Assembly (NCBI GenBank): GCA_016875665.1
Contig: VGPA01000103.1
Coordinates: forward strand, 1-5,426
Source: Chloroflexota bacterium
GTDB taxonomy: Bacteria; Chloroflexota; Limnocylindria; P2-11E
DNA length: 5,426 nucleotides
Reading direction: 5' to 3'
The position numbers and the translations under genes were made by a program. The notes beneath the pieces are model-generated. The model was given only the letters and a program-made list of their open reading frames with translations. It was not told the origin of the DNA and made no database searches. This document shows, in pieces, positions 1-5,367 of this stretch; the stretch's first letter is position 1; each line of letters starts with the position of its first letter.

Positions 1-1
1 C

Positions 2-289
2 GAGGTGGCGACCGGCCGCACGGCACACTGCGTGGGCAAGCCGGAGCCCGGTCTCTTCGCCGAGGTGCTGCGCCGGGCGGGGCCATCCGACGGTCGGGTC
101 GTCGTGATCGGCGACTCGCCCGATTACGACATGGTCCCGGCGCACCGGCTCGGCGCCACCGGCGTCCTGGTCCTCACCGGCCTCACCGACGCGGCTGCCG
201 CGCAGCGCGCCACGGGCGAGGCCGTCCCGGATCACGTCATCGAGTCGCTCGACCAGCTCTTCGCGCTGCCGGAGCTGCGCGGGGTCTGA
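2..289 (+). CDS. HAD-superfamily phosphatase (NagD-like, subfamily IIA), C-terminal part
   Basis: The frame is open from the left edge and ends at TGA 287-289, so only about the last 95 residues are visible. A GTG at base 5 is in frame but is almost certainly internal, because the peptide begins in mid-fold. Counting that GTG as residue 1, an ATGR stretch (2-5) precedes GKPEPGLF (11-18), whose Lys matches HAD motif III. VVVIGDSPDYD (32-42) then gives the motif IV acidic GDxxxxD that binds Mg2+, followed by the GA...VLVLTG strand typical of NagD and p-nitrophenylphosphatase-like enzymes. The family hydrolyses phosphate monoesters (sugar phosphates, phosphoglycolate, nucleotides) in the cytoplasm. 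The catalytic DxD nucleophile and the cap domain lie upstream of the window, so the substrate cannot be inferred. The gene converges on the phosphate transporter gene. Family call is confident; the exact product is not. Confidence 0.85.
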   Translation, partial: EVATGRTAHCVGKPEPGLFAEVLRRAGPSDGRVVVIGDSPDYDMVPAHRLGATGVLVLTGLTDAAAAQRATGEAVPDHVIESLDQLFALPELRGV

Positions 290-291
290 TC

Positions 292-311
292 AGCCGAGTC
301 GCGGGTCGGCT
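292..311. terminator. Possible bidirectional stem-loop between convergent genes
   Basis: AGCCGA at 292-297 is the exact reverse complement of TCGGCT at 306-311, giving a 6-bp stem with an 8-base loop. It sits in the 39-base gap between the stops of the HAD gene and the PiT gene. The place is right for a shared terminator, but there is no T-tract on either side and in GC-rich DNA such a short stem may arise by chance. Confidence 0.25.
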
Positions 312-328
312 CGCGCACGGCGGCGGCG

Positions 329-1333
329 TCAGCGGGCGCGGATCCCGATCGCCTGCAGGAGGATCAGCGTGCCCCAGCCGAACAGGAAGCAGCCCGGGAT
401 CGTGAGCACCCACGCCGTGACGATGCGGCGCGCGATCCCCCAGCGCACGGCCGAGAGCCGCCGGGTGGATCCCACCCCGAGGATGGCGCCGCTGATGGCG
501 TGCGTGGTCGAGATCGGAATGCCGAGCCGGGTCGCGACCTCGATCACGGTGCCGGCCGTTGTCTCGGCCGCGAAGCCGTTGACGGGTTTCAGCTCGGTGA
601 TGCGCACGCCCATCGTCTTGATGATCCGCCAGCCGCCCATCGCGGTGCCGAGGCCGATCGACACCGCGCACGTGACCTTCACCCAGTCCGGGATGTGGAA
701 CTCGGAGATGTAACCGCCGGAGAAGAGGGCGAGCGCCAGAATGCCCATCGTCTTCTGCCCGTCGTTCCCGCCGTGGGTGAACGCCATGTAGGCGCTCGAG
801 ATGATCTGCAGCCGTCCGAAGGATCGCTGCACGATGGTGTAGCTCGCCCGCCGCAGCAGCCAGTAGATCGAGAGCATGAACAGATAGCCGGCGACGAGGG
901 CCAGTACGGGCGAGTACACGACGCCGAACCCGGTGCGCTGCACGCCGCTGGGGATCACGACGCCCCATCCGTGCGCCGCGACCGCCGCGCCGATCAGGCC
1001 GAAGATGAGCGCATGGCTGGAGGAGGTCGGCAGCGCCGCGTAGAAGGTGATCATGTCCCACACGATCGCCGCGACCAGCGCGGCCAGCACGATGTCGAGC
1101 GCGACCTGGTTGGAGTCGACGATGCCCTTGCCCACCGTGGTCGCGACCGCGACGCCGCTCATCGCGCCGGCGAAGTTGAGCGCGCCGGCCATGAGGACGG
1201 CTTGGCCCGGTGTGAGCACCCGCGTGGCCACGACGGTGGCGATCGCGTTCGCCGCGTCGTGGAAGCCGTTCACGAACTCGAACACGAGGCCGAGCAGGAC
1301 GACGAGGATGATCAGAAGGAGGGCGCTGTCCAC
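329..1333 (-). CDS. pit: PiT-family inorganic phosphate transporter
   Basis: A 334-residue integral membrane protein of the PiT family (PitA, SLC20-like), which takes up metal-phosphate complexes or phosphate with a cation across the cytoplasmic membrane. The duplicated family core is visible. The first repeat has NGFHDAANAIAT (22-33) and LPTSSSHAL (101-109); the second has AFTHGGNDGQKT (184-195) and GIPISTTHAI (271-280). Hydrophobic segments run throughout, including one at residues 4-21 and one near the C-terminus ending in AIGIRAR. The length fits the short bacterial PiT type. The start is GTG at 1333-1331, which shares one base with the TAG stop of the DUF47 gene (TAGTG). There is no strong Shine-Dalgarno, so translation is probably coupled to the gene before it, and the next in-frame Met (48) would remove the first signature. 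Whether it carries phosphate or sulfate is not proven by sequence, but the DUF47 partner favours phosphate. Confidence 0.93.
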   Translation of the reverse strand: MDSALLLIILVVLLGLVFEFVNGFHDAANAIATVVATRVLTPGQAVLMAGALNFAGAMSGVAVATTVGKGIVDSNQVALDIVLAALVAAIVWDMITFYAALPTSSSHALIFGLIGAAVAAHGWGVVIPSGVQRTGFGVVYSPVLALVAGYLFMLSIYWLLRRASYTIVQRSFGRLQIISSAYMAFTHGGNDGQKTMGILALALFSGGYISEFHIPDWVKVTCAVSIGLGTAMGGWRIIKTMGVRITELKPVNGFAAETTAGTVIEVATRLGIPISTTHAISGAILGVGSTRRLSAVRWGIARRIVTAWVLTIPGCFLFGWGTLILLQAIGIRAR

Positions 1334-1950
1334 TACGCGTGCTTGACGACGAGCATCTCGACGATGTTGGCGACGTCCTCACAGCGGTCGATGGCCTGCT
1401 CGAGCTTCTCGTGGAGGTCCTTCCACTTGATGATCTCGACCGGATCGGTCGATCCCGCGAAGAGCTCGACGAGCGCCTCGCGGAAGACCTCGTCGCCCTG
1501 GTTTTCGAGGGTGTGGAGCTTGATCCAGTGCGGCTCGAGGTCGCGCAGCCGCTCCATCTTGTCGGTCGCGACACGGATCTCCTCGGCCGCGGCCACGAGC
1601 ACTTTGGCCTGGCGCACGGCGGCCGGGCGCACGGCGGTCACGTGGTAGAGCTGGATCGTCTCCGCCACGTCGTACGCCAGGTCCGTGATGTCGTCCAAGC
1701 GCGAGGCAAGTCCGATGATGTCCTCACGGTCGAGCGGAGTCACGAAGGTCTCGTTGAGCACACGAATGATCTCGTGGGTGAGCTTGTCCCCGTGATGCTC
1801 GATCGCATGGATGCTCTTCACCTTGTCCTCGACGCGGACGAAGTTCGACAGCATGTTTTCGAGCGCCTTCGCGGCCTCGAGCGCGTTCTCCGCGTGCTGC
1901 GAGAAAAGGACGAAGAAGATGGACTTCCTGGGCATGAGTGAGAAGCGCAT
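1333..1950 (-). CDS. DUF47 family protein (PhoU-like PiT accessory protein)
   Basis: A 205-residue, charged, all-helical cytoplasmic protein with no membrane segment. It begins MRFSLMPRK and carries the family pattern: an N-terminal FFVLFSQHAEN helix, then ALENML, IHAIEHHGDKLTHEI, the LDREDIIGLASRLDDITD stretch and a C-terminal DLHEKLEQAIDRCEDVANIVE helix. DUF47 proteins resemble PhoU, and their repeated acidic/His patches (E..GD, D..D) bind metal in the PhoU fold. They are almost always encoded beside pit genes and are thought to regulate transport or partner the transporter. The start at 1950-1948 is chosen because GGAGG lies 5 bases upstream; a later Met (codon 6, 1935) would be 20 bases from it. 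The frame stays open far upstream across the opposite-strand gene, but that extension is a shadow of high GC. It is the first gene of the two-gene unit with pit, overlapping it by one base. Confidence 0.92.
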   Translation of the reverse strand: MRFSLMPRKSIFFVLFSQHAENALEAAKALENMLSNFVRVEDKVKSIHAIEHHGDKLTHEIIRVLNETFVTPLDREDIIGLASRLDDITDLAYDVAETIQLYHVTAVRPAAVRQAKVLVAAAEEIRVATDKMERLRDLEPHWIKLHTLENQGDEVFREALVELFAGSTDPVEIIKWKDLHEKLEQAIDRCEDVANIVEMLVVKHA

Positions 1951-1989
1951 AGACACCTCCGCGGATCCAGCGTAGGGCGGCGGGAGCGG
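1951..1989. promoter_or_regulatory. Short divergent intergenic region (DUF47-pit / yvcK-argF)
   Basis: Only 39 bases separate the DUF47 start from the first candidate start of the YvcK-like gene, so the two divergent promoters must be packed here or lie partly inside the opposing coding regions. I see no convincing -35/-10 pair. A TATTCA hexamer on the minus strand (2008-2003) could be a -10 for the DUF47 transcript but lacks a clear -35. If the YvcK gene starts at the in-frame GTG 2035, the gap grows to 84 bases. Confidence 0.3.
1954..1960 (-). promoter_or_regulatory. Ribosome binding site of the DUF47 gene
   Basis: The minus strand reads GGAGGTG here. The GGAGG core ends 5 bases before ATG at 1950-1948. 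It is the strongest Shine-Dalgarno seen in the window and decides between this start and the Met five codons further in. Confidence 0.75.
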
Positions 1990-3054
1990 ATGTGCTGCAT
2001 GGCTGAATACGGCGCGATGCCCGAGAATCGCGCCGTGACCGCATTCTCCGTCGTCTGCGTCGGCGGCGGCCTCGGGACGCCGACCGTGATGGCCGGCCTC
2101 AAGGCGCTCACCGACGACATCACGGCGCTCATCGCCGTGACTGACTCCGGGCGCTCCACCGGGAAGGTGCGGATCGCCGTCGGCATGCCGGCTCCGGGCG
2201 ACATCCGCAACGCGCTCGCCGTGCTCGCCGAGGGCGACCAGGTGCTCCGGCGGCTCTTTGCGCACCGCTTCCAGACCGACGCGAGCGAGGATCTGAACGG
2301 CATGGCCTTCGGCAACCTGTTCCTCGCGGCGCTCACTCAGCAGGAAGGCTCGTTCCGGCGCGCGGTGGATGAGGCGGGGCGCCTCCTGGGCATCCGCGGC
2401 AAGGTCTTGCCGGTCACCCTGTACGACACCGAGCTCCGGGCGCACCTGTCCGACGGGACCGACGTCGAGGGTGAGGTGAACGTGCGCGCGCCGGGCAAGG
2501 CCCCGATCGAGCGCCTGTCCCTCACGGCGGAGCATGTGACGGCGACGCTGGGATCGGTCGACGCGCTCGCGCGTGCGGACCTCATCGTCCTCGGCCCGGG
2601 CAGCCTCTACACCACGATCTGCGCCTGCCTCCTGGTCCCCGAAATCGCGCGCGCCATCGCCACCAGCGACGCGACCGTGGTCTATGTCGCGAACACCACG
2701 CGCCAGCCCGGCCAGACCGACTCGCTCTCGCTGTGCGACCACGTGGCCACCGTGCAAGAGCATCTTGGCGGGAGCGGGCTCGACGTCGTCCTGGTCAACG
2801 ACGACCCGCCGCCGGCGCGCCTGCGCGAGCATTACGGCGCGCAGGGGCTCGAGTACCTCGAGCTCGACGACGCGGAGCGGCGCGGCATCGAAGCGCTCGG
2901 TGTGCGCTGTGTCACCGCACCGATCATCGACCGCTGGAGCGGGCCGCGCGAGCTGTGGCGCAAGCAGGACACCATCCGCCACGACTCCGAGCGCGTCGCG
3001 CGCGCGCTGGTCGACCTCGTCGGCGGCGAGCGGGTCGGCCTCAGGGCCGTTTGA
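1990..3054 (+). CDS. yvcK: YvcK/CofD-like family protein (gluconeogenesis factor family)
   Basis: A 354-residue cytoplasmic protein of the CofD/YvcK (2-phospho-L-lactate transferase-like) fold. Landmarks in order are VVCVGGGLGTPTVMAGLKAL (21-40, nucleotide-binding loop), AVTDSGRSTGKVR (49-61), PAPGDIRNALAVLA (67-80), a FGNLFLAAL stretch, GKVLPVT, LIVLGPGSLYTT, and VYVANTTRQPGQTD followed by DHV. PGDIRN and GNLFLAAL favour YvcK over true CofD. YvcK proteins bind UDP-sugars and are needed for growth on gluconeogenic carbon sources and for cell-wall homeostasis in Bacillus, Listeria and Mycobacterium; no enzymatic reaction is established. The usual GGGTG and DDGGSSGRLR motifs are altered here, so this is a divergent member. 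The usual partners rapZ and whiA are not adjacent; argF follows with a TGATG overlap. The start is uncertain: ATG 1990 (GGGAG only 3 bases away), ATG 1999 (12 bases away), ATG 2017 or GTG 2035 are all possible, and the fold begins near residue 19. Confidence 0.88.
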   Translation: MCCMAEYGAMPENRAVTAFSVVCVGGGLGTPTVMAGLKALTDDITALIAVTDSGRSTGKVRIAVGMPAPGDIRNALAVLAEGDQVLRRLFAHRFQTDASEDLNGMAFGNLFLAALTQQEGSFRRAVDEAGRLLGIRGKVLPVTLYDTELRAHLSDGTDVEGEVNVRAPGKAPIERLSLTAEHVTATLGSVDALARADLIVLGPGSLYTTICACLLVPEIARAIATSDATVVYVANTTRQPGQTDSLSLCDHVATVQEHLGGSGLDVVLVNDDPPPARLREHYGAQGLEYLELDDAERRGIEALGVRCVTAPIIDRWSGPRELWRKQDTIRHDSERVARALVDLVGGERVGLRAV

Positions 3055-3977
3055 TGCGGCACTTCCTGTCGCTCGCGGACATCTCCTCCGCGGAGCTGAC
3101 CGCGCTCCTCGACGCCGCCGCACGGCTGAAGAAGGACCGCTTCGCCGCGGATCCGAACCTCACAGGGCGGACGCTCGCGATGATCTTCGAGAAGCCGAGC
3201 CTGCGGACCCGCACGTCGTTCGACGTCGGGATGCTCCAGCTCGGCGGGCGGGGGATCTACCTCTCGCCGGCCGAGGTGGGGCTCGGGCGGCGCGAAAGCA
3301 TCGCCGACGTGAGCCGCGTGGTCAGCCGCATGGTGGACTTCGTGGTGCTGCGGGTCAACGCGCACGAGTCGCTCGAGGAGTTCGCGCGCCACGCGACAGT
3401 GCCCGTCATCAACGGCCTGTCCGACCTCTCGCATCCGTGCCAGGGGCTGGCCGACATCTTCACGATCCGGGAGAAGATGGGCGACCTGCGCCGCGTGCAG
3501 ATCGCGTTCATCGGCGACGGGAACAACGTCGCGCATTCGCTCATGCTCGCGGCGGCGCTCAGCGGCGCCCGGCTCCGGGTCGCGACGCCCTCCGGCTACG
3601 AACCGCACCCGAAGTACCGCGAGCTCGCCGCCGCGGCGGCGAGCGCGAGCGGTGCAGCCGTCGAGGTCGCCAACGACCCGATCGCCGCGGTGAAAGGTGC
3701 CGACGTGGTGTACACCGATGTGTGGACCAGCATGGGCCAGGAGCAGGAGTACGAGCGCCGCCGCCGCGCGTTCAACGGCTATCAGGTGAACGCCGCGCTG
3801 CTCGCGCACGCGAAGCGCGACGCGGTCGTGATGCACGACTTGCCCGCCCATCGCGGCGAGGAGATCACCGATGACGTGCTCGACGGGCCCCAGAGCGTCG
3901 TGTTCGACCAAGCCGAGAACCGCCTGCACGCGCAGAAGGCGCTCGTGGCCTGGCTCGCACGCGAGGCCGTGCGCTGA
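3054..3977 (+). CDS. argF: Ornithine carbamoyltransferase
   Basis: A 307-residue cytoplasmic enzyme converting carbamoyl phosphate and L-ornithine to L-citrulline in arginine biosynthesis. The carbamoyl-phosphate domain has FEKPSLRTRTSF (45-56), with the SxRTR loop, and HPCQGLADIFTI (127-138). The ornithine domain has FIGDGNNVAHS (152-162), TDVWTSMGQE (221-230), with the D-x3-SMG ornithine-binding motif, and HDLPAHRGEEI (261-271). SMG and the PAHRGEEI context separate it from aspartate carbamoyltransferase. The length is normal for the family. One oddity is that the textbook HCLP motif reads HDLP: codon 3837-3839 is GAC (Asp262) where most family members have the Cys that lines the ornithine site. 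The ATG overlaps the previous stop by one base (TGATG), and its own TGA overlaps the next ATG the same way. No other arginine gene is visible. ArgI (catabolic or duplicate) naming cannot be excluded. Confidence 0.95.
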   Translation: MRHFLSLADISSAELTALLDAAARLKKDRFAADPNLTGRTLAMIFEKPSLRTRTSFDVGMLQLGGRGIYLSPAEVGLGRRESIADVSRVVSRMVDFVVLRVNAHESLEEFARHATVPVINGLSDLSHPCQGLADIFTIREKMGDLRRVQIAFIGDGNNVAHSLMLAAALSGARLRVATPSGYEPHPKYRELAAAAASASGAAVEVANDPIAAVKGADVVYTDVWTSMGQEQEYERRRRAFNGYQVNAALLAHAKRDAVVMHDLPAHRGEEITDDVLDGPQSVVFDQAENRLHAQKALVAWLAREAVR

Positions 3978-4438
3978 TGGCCGAGCGCGTCATCCTCGCC
4001 GACTGCTGCGAGGACTGGATCATCGAGTGGGGCGCTTTCTATCCGCAGGGCGCCGCGTTCGCGTGCCCCGAGTGCGCCACCGCGTGGACGAAGACCCAAG
4101 CGCAGGGGTACCGGCGCGCCGACGGGCGCGAGTTCAAGCGCGCTGCCCGCGGCAGCGGCGGCGCCTCGTTCCCGTACCTCGCGGCCGCCGATGGGCACGA
4201 GCCCAACGTGGACCGCTGCTGCGCCAAGATCCTGCTCGGCCACGGGGAGCGCATGGCCGACGGGGAGTTCACCTGCCCGGTGTGCTCGACGCGGTGGCGC
4301 AAGCGCACCGAGCGCCTGCATGGCATGCGGGTCCCCGTCTTCGCCAAGGATGGCCTCGCCGAGGCGCTGGCCATCCAGCCCGGGCGCTGGCGCCCGTTCC
4401 TGGTTTCCCTCTTGGAGTGGTCGCCCCCCCGGGAGTGA
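3977..4438 (+). CDS. Small Cys-rich protein with two CC...CPxC modules, function unknown
   Basis: I do not recognise this 153-residue protein. It has eight cysteines in two matching sets. The first is Cys10-Cys11 then C30-P-E-C33, followed by ATAWTK; the second is Cys81-Cys82 then C100-P-V-C103, followed by STRWRK. CC-to-CPxC spacing is 18 and 17 residues, so the protein looks like an internal duplication of a CC-x(17,18)-CPxCxTxWxK unit, about 70 residues apart. Four Cys per unit suggest one structural Zn (zinc-ribbon-like) or another metal in each; this is inference. No signal peptide or membrane segment is seen, so a cytoplasmic location is likely. The C-terminal part (113-153) lacks Cys and is rich in Trp, Pro and aliphatic residues. 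The ATG overlaps the argF stop (TGATG), so it is probably translated with argF. It is coding rather than a shadow: composition is protein-like, the duplication is ordered, and junctions are tight. Confidence 0.8.
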   Translation: MAERVILADCCEDWIIEWGAFYPQGAAFACPECATAWTKTQAQGYRRADGREFKRAARGSGGASFPYLAAADGHEPNVDRCCAKILLGHGERMADGEFTCPVCSTRWRKRTERLHGMRVPVFAKDGLAEALAIQPGRWRPFLVSLLEWSPPRE

Positions 4439-4441
4439 GCC

Positions 4442-4463
4442 GCCGGCGCGCGTAGCGGCCGGC
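4442..4463. other. GC-rich hairpin in the gap before the FecR gene
   Basis: Two copies of the self-complementary hexamer GCCGGC (4442-4447 and 4458-4463) can pair around a 10-base loop; the second sits in the 8-base palindrome GGCCGGCC (4457-4464). It starts 3 bases after the stop of the Cys-rich gene, a natural place for transcription to end. There is no T-tract, so an intrinsic terminator is doubtful. The rest of the 71-base gap shows no clear promoter. Confidence 0.22.
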
Positions 4464-4498
4464 CGTCGCCCTCGCGGGGTATCGGATCGGTGGCGTAC

Positions 4499-4503
4499 CA
4501 GGA
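4499..4503 (+). promoter_or_regulatory. Ribosome binding site of the FecR-domain gene
   Basis: CAGGA lies 6 bases before ATG 4510. It is a moderate match to the Shine-Dalgarno consensus at good spacing and supports this start over the in-frame GTG at 4585, which has no purine-rich leader. Confidence 0.5.
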
Positions 4504-4509
4504 CTACCC

Positions 4510-5367
4510 ATGACTTCTGGCGCGCCGCCCGGAGACCCGACGGATACGTTTCACCGTCCGCGTATCCGTATTAACGGTATCGACGTGGGGAGCCGGCGAG
4601 GCGGGCTACGGCTCGCCGTCGTTGCGGGAGCGCTCAGCCTGGCCATCGGCCTGGCCGTGGCGCTGACGGGCATCCTCGTTCCCCCGGCGCAGCGGACCGC
4701 GCTCGGCGCGTCGATCACCCTCACCGTCATTTTGGGCGCGCCCGAGGCGCGCACCTCGGGCGGCACCTTCGCGCCGGTTTCGGACGGTGCCGTGCTGCGC
4801 GCCGGCGACGCGGTCCGCACGGGTCCAGGCACCCGCGTGGTGCTCACGTATTTCGAGGGCTCGACCGTCGCGATCGAGCCGTCGAGCGAGCTCGTCATCG
4901 AAGAGGCCTCGTTCGGGCCCGAGGGAACGACGCTGATCAAGATGCACCAGCTCGTCGGGCACACCTGGCACGTCGTGACCAAGCTCGTGCGAGGCGGCTC
5001 CCGCTACGAGGTGACCACGCCGGTTTCCACCGCCACCGTGCGCGGCACGGCCTTCGAAGTGGCGGTCGCGCCGGGAACGGGTGAGACCCGCGTCATCACT
5101 GCGGAAGGCGCGGTCGCGACGAGCGACGCCGCCGGCACGGGGGAGGTGCTCGTCACGCCCGGCCTCGAGACGGTCGTGCGCGCGGGCGCGCCGCCGGCCC
5201 CGCCGGTCTTGACGCCGGAGCCCGCGCGCAAGGTCCGCGTCCAGCTCAGTCGCCCGACTCGGTCGTGCTTGACTCGCTCGGCCGCGCGAACGGGCTGCGC
5301 GACGGCAAAGTGCTGCTGCAAACGCCGGGCGCGCGCATCGAGCGCGGCCCAGACGGCGTGCTCGTGA
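4510..5367 (+). CDS. Membrane-anchored FecR-domain protein (C-terminal frame broken)
   Basis: The open frame codes 285 residues, but only about the first 246 look genuine. Residues 1-32 are a polar, Arg-containing cytoplasmic tail. Residues 33-57 form one hydrophobic membrane segment (LRLAVVAGAL through ALTGILV), so the rest should face outside. The FecR domain follows: LRAGDAVRTGPGTRVVLTYF (96-115), GSTVAIEPSSELVIEE (117-132), a linking strand region with a Trp, then YEVTTPVSTATVRGTAFEV (166-184), the hallmark VRGT turn of FecR beta-structures. There is no neighbouring ECF sigma factor or TonB receptor, so a FecI/FecR iron-signalling role is not supported; lone FecR-domain proteins are widespread and mostly uncharacterised. 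After KVRVQL the frame turns into Arg/Cys/Ser-rich sequence (SRPTRSCLTRS onward), while good coding continues in a different frame. The product as drawn is therefore probably not the real C-terminus. Start ATG has CAGGA upstream. Confidence 0.8.
   Translation: MTSGAPPGDPTDTFHRPRIRINGIDVGSRRGGLRLAVVAGALSLAIGLAVALTGILVPPAQRTALGASITLTVILGAPEARTSGGTFAPVSDGAVLRAGDAVRTGPGTRVVLTYFEGSTVAIEPSSELVIEEASFGPEGTTLIKMHQLVGHTWHVVTKLVRGGSRYEVTTPVSTATVRGTAFEVAVAPGTGETRVITAEGAVATSDAAGTGEVLVTPGLETVVRAGAPPAPPVLTPEPARKVRVQLSRPTRSCLTRSAARTGCATAKCCCKRRARASSAAQTACS
4540..4569. repeat. 9-bp perfect inverted repeat in the start of the FecR gene
   Basis: ACGGATACG (4540-4548) is the exact reverse complement of CGTATCCGT (4561-4569), with a 12-base spacer. 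It covers codons 11-20 of the FecR-domain gene and is followed by an AT-rich patch (CGTATTAACGGTAT) unusual for this window. It could be an operator-like site or an mRNA hairpin near the start; coding constraint alone does not predict such symmetry. Confidence 0.4.

Noticed and set aside
292..311. A firm intrinsic terminator between the convergent genes
   Set aside because: The 6-bp stem has no T-tract on either strand, so it is kept only as a weak feature.
237..1574. Long minus-strand frame of 445 codons over the pit/DUF47 region
   Set aside because: It is rich in Arg, Ser and His with no hydrophobic or domain pattern, and overlaps the real pit gene on the same strand in another frame; a high-GC shadow.
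500..1648. Plus-strand frame of 382 codons antisense to pit and DUF47
   Set aside because: The translation is a run of Asp/Arg/His/Glu typical of antisense reading of a GC-rich gene, with no motif.
1951..3123. Upstream extension of the DUF47 minus-strand frame, which stays open to 3123
   Set aside because: It lies antisense to the well-supported YvcK gene and its residues are Arg/Ala/Asp-rich without family motifs. A strong GGAGG at 1956-1960 and the conserved N-terminus place the start at 1950.
2573..3874. Two long plus-strand alternative frames across yvcK and argF (2573-3874, 2733-3977)
   Set aside because: The 2573-3874 frame is Arg/Ser/Ala-rich shadow coding. The 2733-3977 frame is argF itself with a spurious N-terminal extension through the end of yvcK; the TGATG start at 3054 fits the family length.
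2832..3929. Minus-strand frame of 365 codons antisense to argF
   Set aside because: It has His/Arg/Glu/Ala-rich composition and mirrors argF codons; no recognised domain.
5242..5260. Programmed ribosomal frameshift in the FecR gene
   Set aside because: There is no slippery heptamer, internal Shine-Dalgarno or clear downstream stem at the junction; a missing base is simpler.
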